From: Alphaproteobacteria bacterium
GTDB lineage: Bacteria > Pseudomonadota > Alphaproteobacteria > UBA8366
Reading direction: 5' to 3'
DNA: 5,287 bases
Assembly: GCA_018665505.1 (NCBI GenBank)
Contig: JABJCS010000629.1
Coordinates: 1 to 5,287, forward strand
Shown: positions 1-5,287 of the stretch, piece by piece
Layout: the number at the start of each line of letters is the position of its first letter
How positions within the stretch are numbered: the stretch's first letter is position 1
Program-made: the position numbers and the translations under genes
The notes under the pieces: model-generated
Told to the model about the DNA's origin: nothing
Seen by the model: the letters and a program-made list of their open reading frames with translations, nothing else
Databases searched by the model: none

Positions 1-1203
1 CCGCTCTTCACATCGCAAAACCGCGACAAACCAGAGCTTTGCGAAATCGCCATTGAAGCCGGCCAACAAATGGGTTGGGCCTATCGAGAAGACCTCAACG
101 ACTTACCCCACGGGTTGGGCGACCATATCGGTTGGGTACAGCAAACCCGGGGCGGGCGGTTTCGCGCCAGCACCGCACGCTCTTATCTACGCCCGGCGAT
201 GGGCCGCGCGAATTTGCGGGTCATAACAAACGCCTTGGTGCACCGGATCGTTTTAGAAGGCAAACGAGCGGTAGGCGTCGAGTTCTCCCGCGATGGATCA
301 ACGCAGCGCGCAGATGCAGGTGGAGAAGTGATTCTATCAGGCGGCGCCATCGGGTCACCCCATATTCTGCAATTGTCCGGCATCGGAGACCCTGATCATT
401 TGGGCGGGATCGGGATTGACACCCAACATGCACTGAAAGGTGTGGGGAAGAACTTTCAAGACCATTTCATCGTTCGCGTTCAGGCCGAAGTGCAGAATAT
501 TGCAACACTGAACGAACGTTCCCGGGGCTTACGATTCGCCGCCGAATTGATGAAATACGCCTTCAACGGGACTGGCATGCTGACATACGCGGCATCGCTT
601 CTCGCCGCATCGGTGAAAGTTCTTCCGGAATCGGCGACACCGGATGTGCAAGCGCTGTTCGCTTCGGCGAGTTTCGCACTCGGCCCCAAAAGAGTGTTGG
701 ACACGAAGCCCGGGATGACTTCCGGCGTCTGGCAGATGCGACCGGAAAGTCGCGGCTACGTCGAAGCGAAATCGGCGGATCCCCACGAACAACCGGCGAT
801 CAACCCAAATTACATGGCCGAAGACCGTGATCGCCGCACCGTCATCGCAGGATTACGGAAGGTCCGGGAATGGTTCAACACACCCGCGCTAAAGCAATAT
901 CTCGTGGCGGAAACCTTCCCGGGCATCGACGTTCAGACCGATGACGAGTTTTTGGCTTATGCGCGCGAGATTGGTTCGACCGTTTTTCACGCAACCTGCT
1001 CCTGCAAAATGGGCTCAGACCCGCTGGCGGTGGTCGACGATCGGCTGTGCGTTCACGGCATGGAAGGGCTGCGCGTAATTGACGCTTCCGTCATGCCGGC
1101 GGTGACGTCGACCAATACCAATGCACCGACAATCATGATCGCCGAGAAAGGAGCGGATATGATTAAAGAAGATGCCCAGAGACGTCACGGAGCGGCCGCG
1201 TAG
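1..1203 (+). CDS. GMC-family FAD-dependent oxidoreductase, choline dehydrogenase-like (5' truncated by window edge)
   Basis: The reading frame is open from base 1 to the TAG at 1201-1203 and gives the last 400 residues of a glucose-methanol-choline oxidoreductase. Members are flavoenzymes that oxidise an alcohol or aldehyde with FAD. They usually have about 530 residues, so roughly 130, including the N-terminal FAD-binding GxGxxG, lie off the left edge. Visible family marks, numbered from the first visible residue, are GMC signature 2 at about 115-129 (GSP...LSGIG), an NFQDH motif at 151-155, and the C-terminal catalytic region. The latter has FHATCSCKMG with the presumed catalytic His330 (codon 988-990), then NTNAPTIMIAEK with the presumed second active-site residue Asn372 (codon 1114-1116). 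A His/Asn pair is typical of the choline dehydrogenase (BetA) branch, but many relatives act on other alcohols, so the substrate is open. The visible part has no frameshift. Any operon partner would lie upstream, outside the window. Confidence 0.93.
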   Translation, partial: PLFTSQNRDKPELCEIAIEAGQQMGWAYREDLNDLPHGLGDHIGWVQQTRGGRFRASTARSYLRPAMGRANLRVITNALVHRIVLEGKRAVGVEFSRDGSTQRADAGGEVILSGGAIGSPHILQLSGIGDPDHLGGIGIDTQHALKGVGKNFQDHFIVRVQAEVQNIATLNERSRGLRFAAELMKYAFNGTGMLTYAASLLAASVKVLPESATPDVQALFASASFALGPKRVLDTKPGMTSGVWQMRPESRGYVEAKSADPHEQPAINPNYMAEDRDRRTVIAGLRKVREWFNTPALKQYLVAETFPGIDVQTDDEFLAYAREIGSTVFHATCSCKMGSDPLAVVDDRLCVHGMEGLRVIDASVMPAVTSTNTNAPTIMIAEKGADMIKEDAQRRHGAAA

Positions 1204-1297
1204 GGGACACTTTCAATACACGCAAACAGTTCTCATAAGTTTCCAGAGGCTGTCGCGTGGACCGGAAAATCGTCTGAATGTCATAATATTCCAGGAT

Positions 1298-1372
1298 TGG
1301 CTGGGGCGGCAGGATTCGAACCTGCGAATGCCGATACCAAAAACCGGTGCCTTACCACTTGGCCACGCCCCA
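1298..1372 (-). tRNA. trnQ: tRNA-Gln (anticodon UUG), with encoded CCA end
   Basis: Read on the minus strand, this 75-nt stretch folds into a complete cloverleaf. The acceptor stem is TGGGGCG/CGCCCCA, followed by discriminator G73 and an encoded CCA (1298-1300). The D arm has a 3-bp GCC/GGC stem with the GG pair in its loop. The anticodon stem CCGGT/ATCGG holds one G-U pair and loop TTTTGGT, and the T arm is GCAGG/CCTGC with loop TTCGAAT. The anticodon is TTG (plus-strand bases 1338-1340), so it reads CAA and, by wobble, CAG. The U1-A72 pair is characteristic of bacterial tRNA-Gln and is the known determinant for GatCAB, which many alphaproteobacteria use to make Gln-tRNA from Glu-tRNA; whether this organism does is not visible here. 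Base 37 is G following G36, the sequence TrmD recognises for m1G37. The gene opposes both neighbouring protein genes and has its own promoter. Confidence 0.99.
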
Positions 1373-1383
1373 ATCCGGGGCGG

Positions 1384-1412
1384 AAGATAAGGCGCTCGGC
1401 GCGGTCCCGCAA
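1384..1412 (-). promoter_or_regulatory. Sigma-70-like promoter of the tRNA-Gln gene
   Basis: On the minus strand, TTGCGG (1412-1407) and TATCTT (1389-1384) are separated by exactly 17 bases and lie just upstream of the tRNA 5' end at 1372. A start about 7 bases past the -10 box would leave only a very short leader. The bases after the -10 box are CCGCCCC, a GC-rich discriminator of the kind associated with stringent control of stable RNA promoters. Position, spacing and box quality are seen in the sequence; stringent control is inference. An A-rich run (about 1428-1433 read on the minus strand) upstream of the -35 box could act as a weak UP element. Confidence 0.6.
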
Positions 1413-1420
1413 GAGGCCGT

Positions 1421-1439
1421 TGACGTGATTTTTGCGTCA
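1421..1439. repeat. Short inverted repeat in the tRNA/dehydrogenase intergenic region
   Basis: TGACG (1421-1425) and its exact complement CGTCA (1435-1439) flank a 9-base T-rich spacer. The dyad lies 9 bp upstream of the -35 box of the tRNA promoter and about 90 bp upstream of the dehydrogenase start. It could be a regulator site for either gene. Five-base arms are short enough to arise by chance, and no regulator gene is nearby to name. Confidence 0.25.
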
Positions 1440-1518
1440 GTATTCCTCAGCCCCTCAAAAGTGTTGCCATGCCCGCGCGTAGGCTTACCGTTTGTTCTAC
1501 CATTTCACCGCACGACCG

Positions 1519-1527
1519 AAGGGCAGG
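1519..1527 (+). promoter_or_regulatory. Ribosome binding site of the zinc-dependent dehydrogenase
   Basis: AAGGGCAGG precedes the ATG at 1531. AAGGG (1519-1523) has a 7-base spacing, while the second AGG is only 3 bases from the start and probably too close. This site supports ATG 1531 over the in-frame TTG at 1492, which would add 13 residues that do not look like the start of this family. Confidence 0.6.
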
Positions 1528-1530
1528 AAG

Positions 1531-2577
1531 ATGAAAGCTGTTGTATTCATGGGAGACCGAAAGCTGGAATTCATGGAGTTTCCCGACCCGACACCAGGGC
1601 CTGGAGAAGCAGTCATTGAAATCATGGCATCCGGCATGTGCGGCAGCGATTTAAAGATGTACCGGGCCATCGGCGGGGCCGCGGCGCTCGGCCTTGTCGG
1701 CGACGGCACACCGCTAATCGCGGGGCATGAGCCCTGCGGCATCGTCGCAGCGGTCGGTGAAGGCGTGCCCGAAGCGCAAGCCAAAGTCGGTGACCGGATG
1801 ATGGACCATCACTACAGCGGATGTGGGGTTTGCAAACATTGCCGCGATGGCTGGTCGCAGCTGTGTATAGACGGCGCCGTCGTCTATGGCGCCACAGGAC
1901 ACGGCGCGCACGCGAAATACATGAAGGTGCCGGCGCATACTTTGGTCAAACTCCCGGAGTCACTGTCTTTTAAAACCGGCGCCGCGATTTCCTGCGGTAC
2001 TGGCACCGCCTACGGCGCGTTGAAACGGCTCGATCTCGCAGGGGACGAGACGATCGCGATTTTCGGACAGGGCCCGGTCGGTCTCAGCGCGACGCAGTTG
2101 GCAAAGGCGATGGGGGCCAGGGTCATCGCGCTTGATATTGGTGAGGAACGCCTGGAGCTCGCCCGACAATTCGGTGCCGACGAGGTCATCGACCCGGGCA
2201 AGAACGACGTCGTTGAAGCCATCCGCGACCTCACCCACGGCGAAGGCGCGCATAAATCGCTGGATTGCAGTTCCAGTTCGGAAGCCCGGCGCGCGGCGGT
2301 CCAATGTGTGCGGACTTGGGGGACTGTTTGTTTCGTGGGTGAAGGCGGCGACGTCACCATCGACGTCTCGAACGACATGCTCCGACGGCAGGTCACCGTC
2401 GTCGGGTCATGGACCTTCAGCAAGAACGGACAGGCAGATTGCGCGGAATTCGTGGCGGAACGGAAGATCGACGTCGATGCGCTATTTACTCACGAATTCA
2501 AGTTAGATGAAGCGGACGCCGCCTATAAGCTGTTCGACACACAAACAACTGGCAAAGGCGTTTTCTTGATGAACTAA
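1531..2577 (+). CDS. Zinc-dependent medium-chain alcohol/polyol dehydrogenase
   Basis: This complete 348-residue protein has the normal length of the medium-chain dehydrogenase/reductase family (threonine, sorbitol and alcohol dehydrogenase relatives), cytoplasmic enzymes that oxidise a hydroxyl group with NAD(P)+. The N-terminal GroES-like domain carries likely catalytic zinc ligands Cys37 (MCGSD), His66-Glu67 (GHEPCG) and Cys155 (SCGTGTAYG). The four-cysteine structural zinc site is intact at Cys98, Cys101, Cys104 and Cys112. The Rossmann domain has GQGPVG at 179-184 and an acidic Asp202 at the end of the second strand (ALDIGEER), which favours NAD+ over NADP+. The start ATG follows an AAGGG ribosome binding site and gives the usual MKAVVF opening. 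The gene stands alone: the tRNA gene upstream is on the other strand, and the gene downstream converges with only 12 bp between stops. Substrate is not recognisable; threonine, a polyol or a simple alcohol are all possible. All zinc ligands are present, so it should be active. Confidence 0.95.
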   Translation: MKAVVFMGDRKLEFMEFPDPTPGPGEAVIEIMASGMCGSDLKMYRAIGGAAALGLVGDGTPLIAGHEPCGIVAAVGEGVPEAQAKVGDRMMDHHYSGCGVCKHCRDGWSQLCIDGAVVYGATGHGAHAKYMKVPAHTLVKLPESLSFKTGAAISCGTGTAYGALKRLDLAGDETIAIFGQGPVGLSATQLAKAMGARVIALDIGEERLELARQFGADEVIDPGKNDVVEAIRDLTHGEGAHKSLDCSSSSEARRAAVQCVRTWGTVCFVGEGGDVTIDVSNDMLRRQVTVVGSWTFSKNGQADCAEFVAERKIDVDALFTHEFKLDEADAAYKLFDTQTTGKGVFLMN

Positions 2578-2589
2578 GACGGAGCCGCT

Positions 2590-2910
2590 TTATGCGCCCG
2601 GATACAGCAGCGCACCGTTTTCAATTCGCCCGGCACGAGATTCGAATTCATCCAACAAGGACGGGACGTCTTCGAGTGTCAGATGTTGGCGAAATTCAGC
2701 ACCGACAATTCTGAGGTTCGGTCCATCGTCACATTTGCCGAAACACACGATGGTTTCTACATCGACGTTCAATTGCCGCGTCTGGACACCACTCTCTAGC
2801 GCCGCCGCTATCTCCGGCGACCCACTGAGCCCACAGCACTTACCGCGCGGCCCGCGCATCTTGTTTACGCAAACCACAACGCGCAATCGCTCTGCTGTCT
2901 CATCGGTCAT
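2590..2910 (-). CDS. [2Fe-2S] thioredoxin-like ferredoxin
   Basis: This small protein of 106 residues, counted from ATG 2910, belongs to the thioredoxin-like [2Fe-2S] ferredoxin group (Shethna-type ferredoxin, NuoE C-terminal fold), which carries electrons in the cytoplasm. The first half has VVVCVNKMRGPRGKCCGLSG with Cys14 and the Cys25-Cys26 pair. The second half has VCFGKCDDGPNLRI with Cys56 and Cys60 in C-x3-C. Four of these cysteines would bind the cluster, with either Cys25 or Cys26 as second ligand. There is no signal peptide or membrane segment. The ATG at 2910 overlaps the ispE stop as ATGA, which suggests translational coupling and is why I chose it. An in-frame ATG at 2949 would add 13 poorly family-like residues and overlap ispE by 43 bases, but it has a better Shine-Dalgarno (GAGGT, 6-base spacing). 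It is the last gene of the TPR-ispE-ferredoxin operon. Its redox partner is unknown. Confidence 0.87.
   Translation of the reverse strand: MTDETAERLRVVVCVNKMRGPRGKCCGLSGSPEIAAALESGVQTRQLNVDVETIVCFGKCDDGPNLRIVGAEFRQHLTLEDVPSLLDEFESRAGRIENGALLYPGA
2907..2910 (-). promoter_or_regulatory. ATGA stop/start overlap between ispE and the ferredoxin gene
   Basis: The ispE stop TGA (2909-2907) shares bases with the chosen ferredoxin start ATG (2910-2908). No clear Shine-Dalgarno lies in the 15 bases before this ATG, so re-initiation by ribosomes ending ispE would be the likely mode of translation. Confidence 0.6.
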
Positions 2911-3785
2911 GCGCCGCTGGTCCGGAATCGCGTCGCTCTGACCCACCATCCATCGACCTCGAGGTCCCCTGCCGCGGCCTCGGCGGCGGCGGGGTTATCG
3001 AACAATCCGAAACACGTCGCACCACTTCCCGACAACCGCGCCAGTCGGCAGCCAGGCATCGCTTCGAGAGCCGCCAATACTTCACGAATGACGGGTGCCA
3101 AACGCAACGCGGGCTCGGTTAGATCGTTGGTCCGGTCTTCGAGTTCGCGGACAAGGACACCAAGATTGGCCGGCGATTTCATCATCGGCAGGTTCGGTGA
3201 GAAACCACCCCGCCGGGCCTGGAAAACTGACGGCGTTGACAATGTCACACCCGGATTGACAAGAACGATCCCCGCATCCGGTAAGGCCGGGCCAGGCTGC
3301 AGATTTTCACCGACGCCGCCGACATGAACAGTGTCGCTTACAAGACAAGCCGGTATGTCGGTGCCGAGCCCGAAACCGACCTCTTTAAGATCAACCTTCG
3401 ATGCATCAATATCCCAAAGCTGTGCAAGACCGCGCAATGTCGCCGCCGCGTCCGCAGACCCGCTGCCAAGTCCCGCCGCAACAGGCAGTTCCTTGCGCAA
3501 CCTAATCCGAGCCACGGGATCGACCCCCGCGGCTTCACCAAGCGCGCGTGCCGCGCGTAACACCAAATTGTCGTCCGAAGTCGGTAGGCGATCGGCAAAC
3601 GTCCCATCGATCTCCAACGTTAATTCGTCGGACGCCTCAAGCGTCAAGACATCAAACTCATCGGTAAATGCGATCAGGGACTCAAGCTCATGATAACCGT
3701 TCGACCGGCGACCGACGACATGGAGATAGAGGTTGATTTTCGCCGGTGCCTCAATCACCACCGAGCCCGTGGGGGCCGCGTTCAT
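2907..3785 (-). CDS. ispE: 4-diphosphocytidyl-2-C-methyl-D-erythritol kinase
   Basis: IspE phosphorylates the 2-hydroxyl of 4-(cytidine 5'-diphospho)-2-C-methyl-D-erythritol with ATP, the fourth step of the non-mevalonate (MEP) route to isopentenyl diphosphate, in the cytoplasm. The 292-residue protein has the usual length and all GHMP-kinase marks. APAKINLYLHV at 13-23 holds the substrate/catalytic Lys16, and SNGYHELES follows at 28-36. The glycine-rich ATP loop VAAGLGSGSADAA is at 102-114, and GLGTDIP at 139-145 contains the catalytic Asp143. The C-terminal glycine motif ARLSGSGATCFGLF is at 249-262. The start ATG overlaps the stop of the upstream TPR gene as ATGA, and the stop overlaps the likely start of the ferredoxin gene, so ispE sits in the middle of a coupled operon. 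It has no strong Shine-Dalgarno of its own, which fits coupling. The pathway is usually essential in bacteria of this kind. There are no missing residues or signs of transfer. Confidence 0.97.
   Translation of the reverse strand: MNAAPTGSVVIEAPAKINLYLHVVGRRSNGYHELESLIAFTDEFDVLTLEASDELTLEIDGTFADRLPTSDDNLVLRAARALGEAAGVDPVARIRLRKELPVAAGLGSGSADAAATLRGLAQLWDIDASKVDLKEVGFGLGTDIPACLVSDTVHVGGVGENLQPGPALPDAGIVLVNPGVTLSTPSVFQARRGGFSPNLPMMKSPANLGVLVRELEDRTNDLTEPALRLAPVIREVLAALEAMPGCRLARLSGSGATCFGLFDNPAAAEAAAGDLEVDGWWVRATRFRTSGA
3782..3785 (-). promoter_or_regulatory. ATGA stop/start overlap between the TPR gene and ispE
   Basis: The TPR-protein stop TGA (3784-3782) shares bases with the ispE start ATG (3785-3783). 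The preceding bases offer only a weak GGCGG-type ribosome binding site directly against the ATG, so ispE translation probably depends on ribosomes arriving from the TPR gene. Confidence 0.75.
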
Positions 3786-5287
3786 CCGCCGGAATCCGTT
3801 TTTATCGGGGCTTCCATACCCTTTAGAATTTTACTTTCGATTTTAATGACTTCACCCTTTTCCGGTTTTAAACTAAGAGCGCGACGCCACTGAAACCGAG
3901 CCTCATGCTTGCGGCCAACCCGCCAATAAGCATCCCCCAAATGGTCGCTTATGATGGGATCCAAAGGACGGAGTTCGACAGCTCGCTCGAGATGCTGAAC
4001 CGCATCGGAATAATCCCCAAGACGATAGAGAACCCACCCCATGCTATCGACAATATATCCATCGTCGCGCCGTTGCTCGACCGCACGTTCGATCATTCCC
4101 CGCGCCCTGGCGAGATTCTTCCCTTGATCAACCCAGGAGTATCCCAAGTAGTTCAGCACATACGGATGGTCAGGATTCAATTCGAGTGCTTTTAAGAAAT
4201 CTTTTTCCGCCTCGTCCCATTTCTTTAGTCTCTCACGGGAAATTCCCCGGTAATAGTAGAGTGACCAGTTGTTCGGTTTAAGATCTTCGAGCCGTGCAAA
4301 GGCGCGATTATAGGCTTCCTCAGCGCCGGCGAATTCCTCTCTCACGCGTAAGAAACTACCGAGCCGCAGTAGCGGTTCAATATCTTTCGGACGCTCATTC
4401 GCCAAGGCTTCTAAAAGAGCCTTCGCTTCTTCGATCTGATCGGTATTGTTCAAATTCTCCGCCATCTTGAGGCGGGCCAGCCAGCTATAGGGCGAATCGA
4501 GGGCGATGGTTCGATATATCGCAATTGAATCCGCGTAGCGTCGGCTGATGTCGAAGATATCGCCCATCAGTAATTGAGCGACCGGAAAATCAGGTCTCAA
4601 ATATGCTGCGATCCGGGCGTATAGGAGAGCCGCTGCGCCCGCACGATTTATCGGAAGAGCGGACGCCAAATTAAACATGCCCTCGGCAAAACCCGATGCG
4701 GCGTCAACGGCAATCGGACGAGCGACCTTTCCTGTCTCTAACCGCTTCAGCTCATAATCAATCAGATGACTGGCCGGATGAACCGCGAGATAGCCTTCAT
4801 ACAGAGTCTTCGCTTCCGCCGAATTACCTTCGCGCTCTAGGAACGATCCCATGGCGCGCACCATGCGCAGCGGAACCTTTTTCATATCCTCGGACGCTTT
4901 GCGATAAATCGCCAAAGCTTCGTCCTTGCGCCCGGCATTCTCATTCAAGAGCGCCAAGTGAAGATCGCTCAAGACGGCAAACCCATTTTCCTTCGCCAAC
5001 GGCTCCAATCGTGTATACGCGGCGGGAAATTCTTTTAATCCGGCGCTGATCCAGGCTTGAGCCAAAGGTTGGCTGTACCGGGCAAGACCTTGTTCCGGCA
5101 AATCTTTAAGCCGATCTCGTGCGGTTATAAACTCACCTGCCTTTACATCGCGCGCCGCCAACAGCAAAAGCGACACGGTCGTACCCTTTTTACGTTCCGC
5201 CATGCGTTCGGCAAGTTCAATCGCGCGCTCGACCTGACCCGCGCCCAGATACAATACGAAGGCGCGGCGCATCAATCGATCTTGTTC
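3782..5287 (-). CDS. Tetratricopeptide-repeat protein, LbcA-like (5' truncated by window edge)
   Basis: The frame stays open to the right edge, giving the last 501 residues; the true start, and any signal peptide or lipobox, lie outside. The TTG and ATG at 5275 and 5272 are probably internal. The protein is a long helical solenoid of 34-residue TPR units, which act as protein-binding scaffolds. Numbered from the first visible residue, clear units lie at about 107-134, 237-266, 269-302, 305-334, 343-374, 377-409, 410-443 and 445-476. They show the usual pattern of small residues and a closing LxPD/LNPD turn. The last three carry LNYLGYSWVDQG, DSMGWVLYRLGDY and DHLGDAYWRVGR, a set typical of the large proteobacterial TPR proteins near ispE. 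Pseudomonas LbcA, an outer-membrane lipoprotein adaptor for protease CtpA, is one such; kinship is inferred from memory of motif and gene order. It is the first visible gene of the operon and couples to ispE by ATGA. The C-terminal tail is lysine-rich. Confidence 0.93.
   Translation of the reverse strand, partial: EQDRLMRRAFVLYLGAGQVERAIELAERMAERKKGTTVSLLLLAARDVKAGEFITARDRLKDLPEQGLARYSQPLAQAWISAGLKEFPAAYTRLEPLAKENGFAVLSDLHLALLNENAGRKDEALAIYRKASEDMKKVPLRMVRAMGSFLEREGNSAEAKTLYEGYLAVHPASHLIDYELKRLETGKVARPIAVDAASGFAEGMFNLASALPINRAGAAALLYARIAAYLRPDFPVAQLLMGDIFDISRRYADSIAIYRTIALDSPYSWLARLKMAENLNNTDQIEEAKALLEALANERPKDIEPLLRLGSFLRVREEFAGAEEAYNRAFARLEDLKPNNWSLYYYRGISRERLKKWDEAEKDFLKALELNPDHPYVLNYLGYSWVDQGKNLARARGMIERAVEQRRDDGYIVDSMGWVLYRLGDYSDAVQHLERAVELRPLDPIISDHLGDAYWRVGRKHEARFQWRRALSLKPEKGEVIKIESKILKGMEAPIKTDSGG

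Noticed and set aside
1204..1297. Possible terminator after the GMC gene or after the tRNA gene
   Set aside because: I could not find a GC-rich stem followed by a T run on either strand in this stretch.
1298..1372. tRNA-Gln as an integration site for a genomic island
   Set aside because: No integrase gene and no direct repeat of the tRNA 3' end is visible in the window, and the flanking genes look like ordinary chromosomal genes.
1172..1390. 72-residue open frame running across the tRNA gene on the opposite strand
   Set aside because: It is explained by the tRNA-Gln gene on the minus strand; part of its translation (RQDSNLRMP) is the common artefact of translating a tRNA backwards.
1420..1446. 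TTGACG...TATTCC as a promoter for the dehydrogenase gene
   Set aside because: The spacing is only 15 bases and the -10 box is weak; not enough to call.
2010..2423. 137-residue minus-strand open frame inside the dehydrogenase gene
   Set aside because: It is a shadow of a well-conserved enzyme gene: serine/arginine-rich low-complexity translation, no domain.
2593..2614. TGCGC...GCGCA inverted repeat at the end of the ferredoxin gene as a terminator
   Set aside because: Only 5 bp of stem with a 12-base loop, inside coding sequence and without a T run after it.
3800..3880. AT-rich stretch at the end of the TPR gene as an internal promoter for ispE
   Set aside because: A TAAAAT box (3845-3840, minus strand) exists, but no acceptable -35 box lies 16-18 bases upstream; the AT richness is explained by the lysine/isoleucine-rich C-terminal tail.
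3905..4195. Plus-strand open frames within 3905-5049
   Set aside because: They lie wholly inside the TPR gene on the other strand, have no recognisable domains, and the TPR frame is clearly the coding one.

Overview
The window reads as ordinary chromosomal DNA of a GC-rich proteobacterium, most likely an alphaproteobacterium. The grounds are codon use rich in G/C, a DXP/MEP-pathway ispE gene preceded directly by a tetratricopeptide-repeat (TPR) gene, and a BetA-like GMC oxidoreductase beside a zinc-dependent dehydrogenase. The lineage is inferred from gene content. No 16S rRNA or other taxonomic marker is present.

Layout, left to right. (1) Positions 1-1203, plus strand: the last 400 residues of a GMC-family FAD oxidoreductase whose N-terminal part lies off the left edge. 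(2) Positions 1204-1530: intergenic DNA holding one tRNA-Gln(UUG) gene on the minus strand (1298-1372) with a good sigma-70-like promoter at 1384-1412. A short inverted repeat lies at 1421-1439, and the leader of the next gene fills the rest. I see no gene and no convincing terminator in 1204-1297. (3) Positions 1531-2577, plus strand: a complete zinc-dependent medium-chain dehydrogenase, apparently monocistronic. (4) Positions 2590-5287, minus strand: a tightly packed operon transcribed right to left, TPR protein (5' end off the right edge) -> ispE -> small [2Fe-2S] thioredoxin-like ferredoxin. Both junctions are 4-base ATGA overlaps if the ferredoxin start at 2910 is right. Its last gene converges on the dehydrogenase with only 12 bp between stop codons.

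How the parts relate. IspE catalyses the ATP-dependent step of the non-mevalonate isoprenoid pathway. The ferredoxin behind it could be a redox partner, possibly for the later iron-sulfur enzymes IspG and IspH, but that is a hypothesis from position alone. The TPR protein resembles the large TPR proteins found next to ispE in other proteobacteria, one of which (LbcA of Pseudomonas) is an adaptor of a periplasmic protease. The two oxidoreductases on the plus strand are separated by an opposing tRNA gene and are not an operon; their substrates cannot be read from the sequence.

I found no mobile element, CRISPR array, phage gene or clearly undescribed system. The most interesting signal is the coupling of the ferredoxin to ispE.
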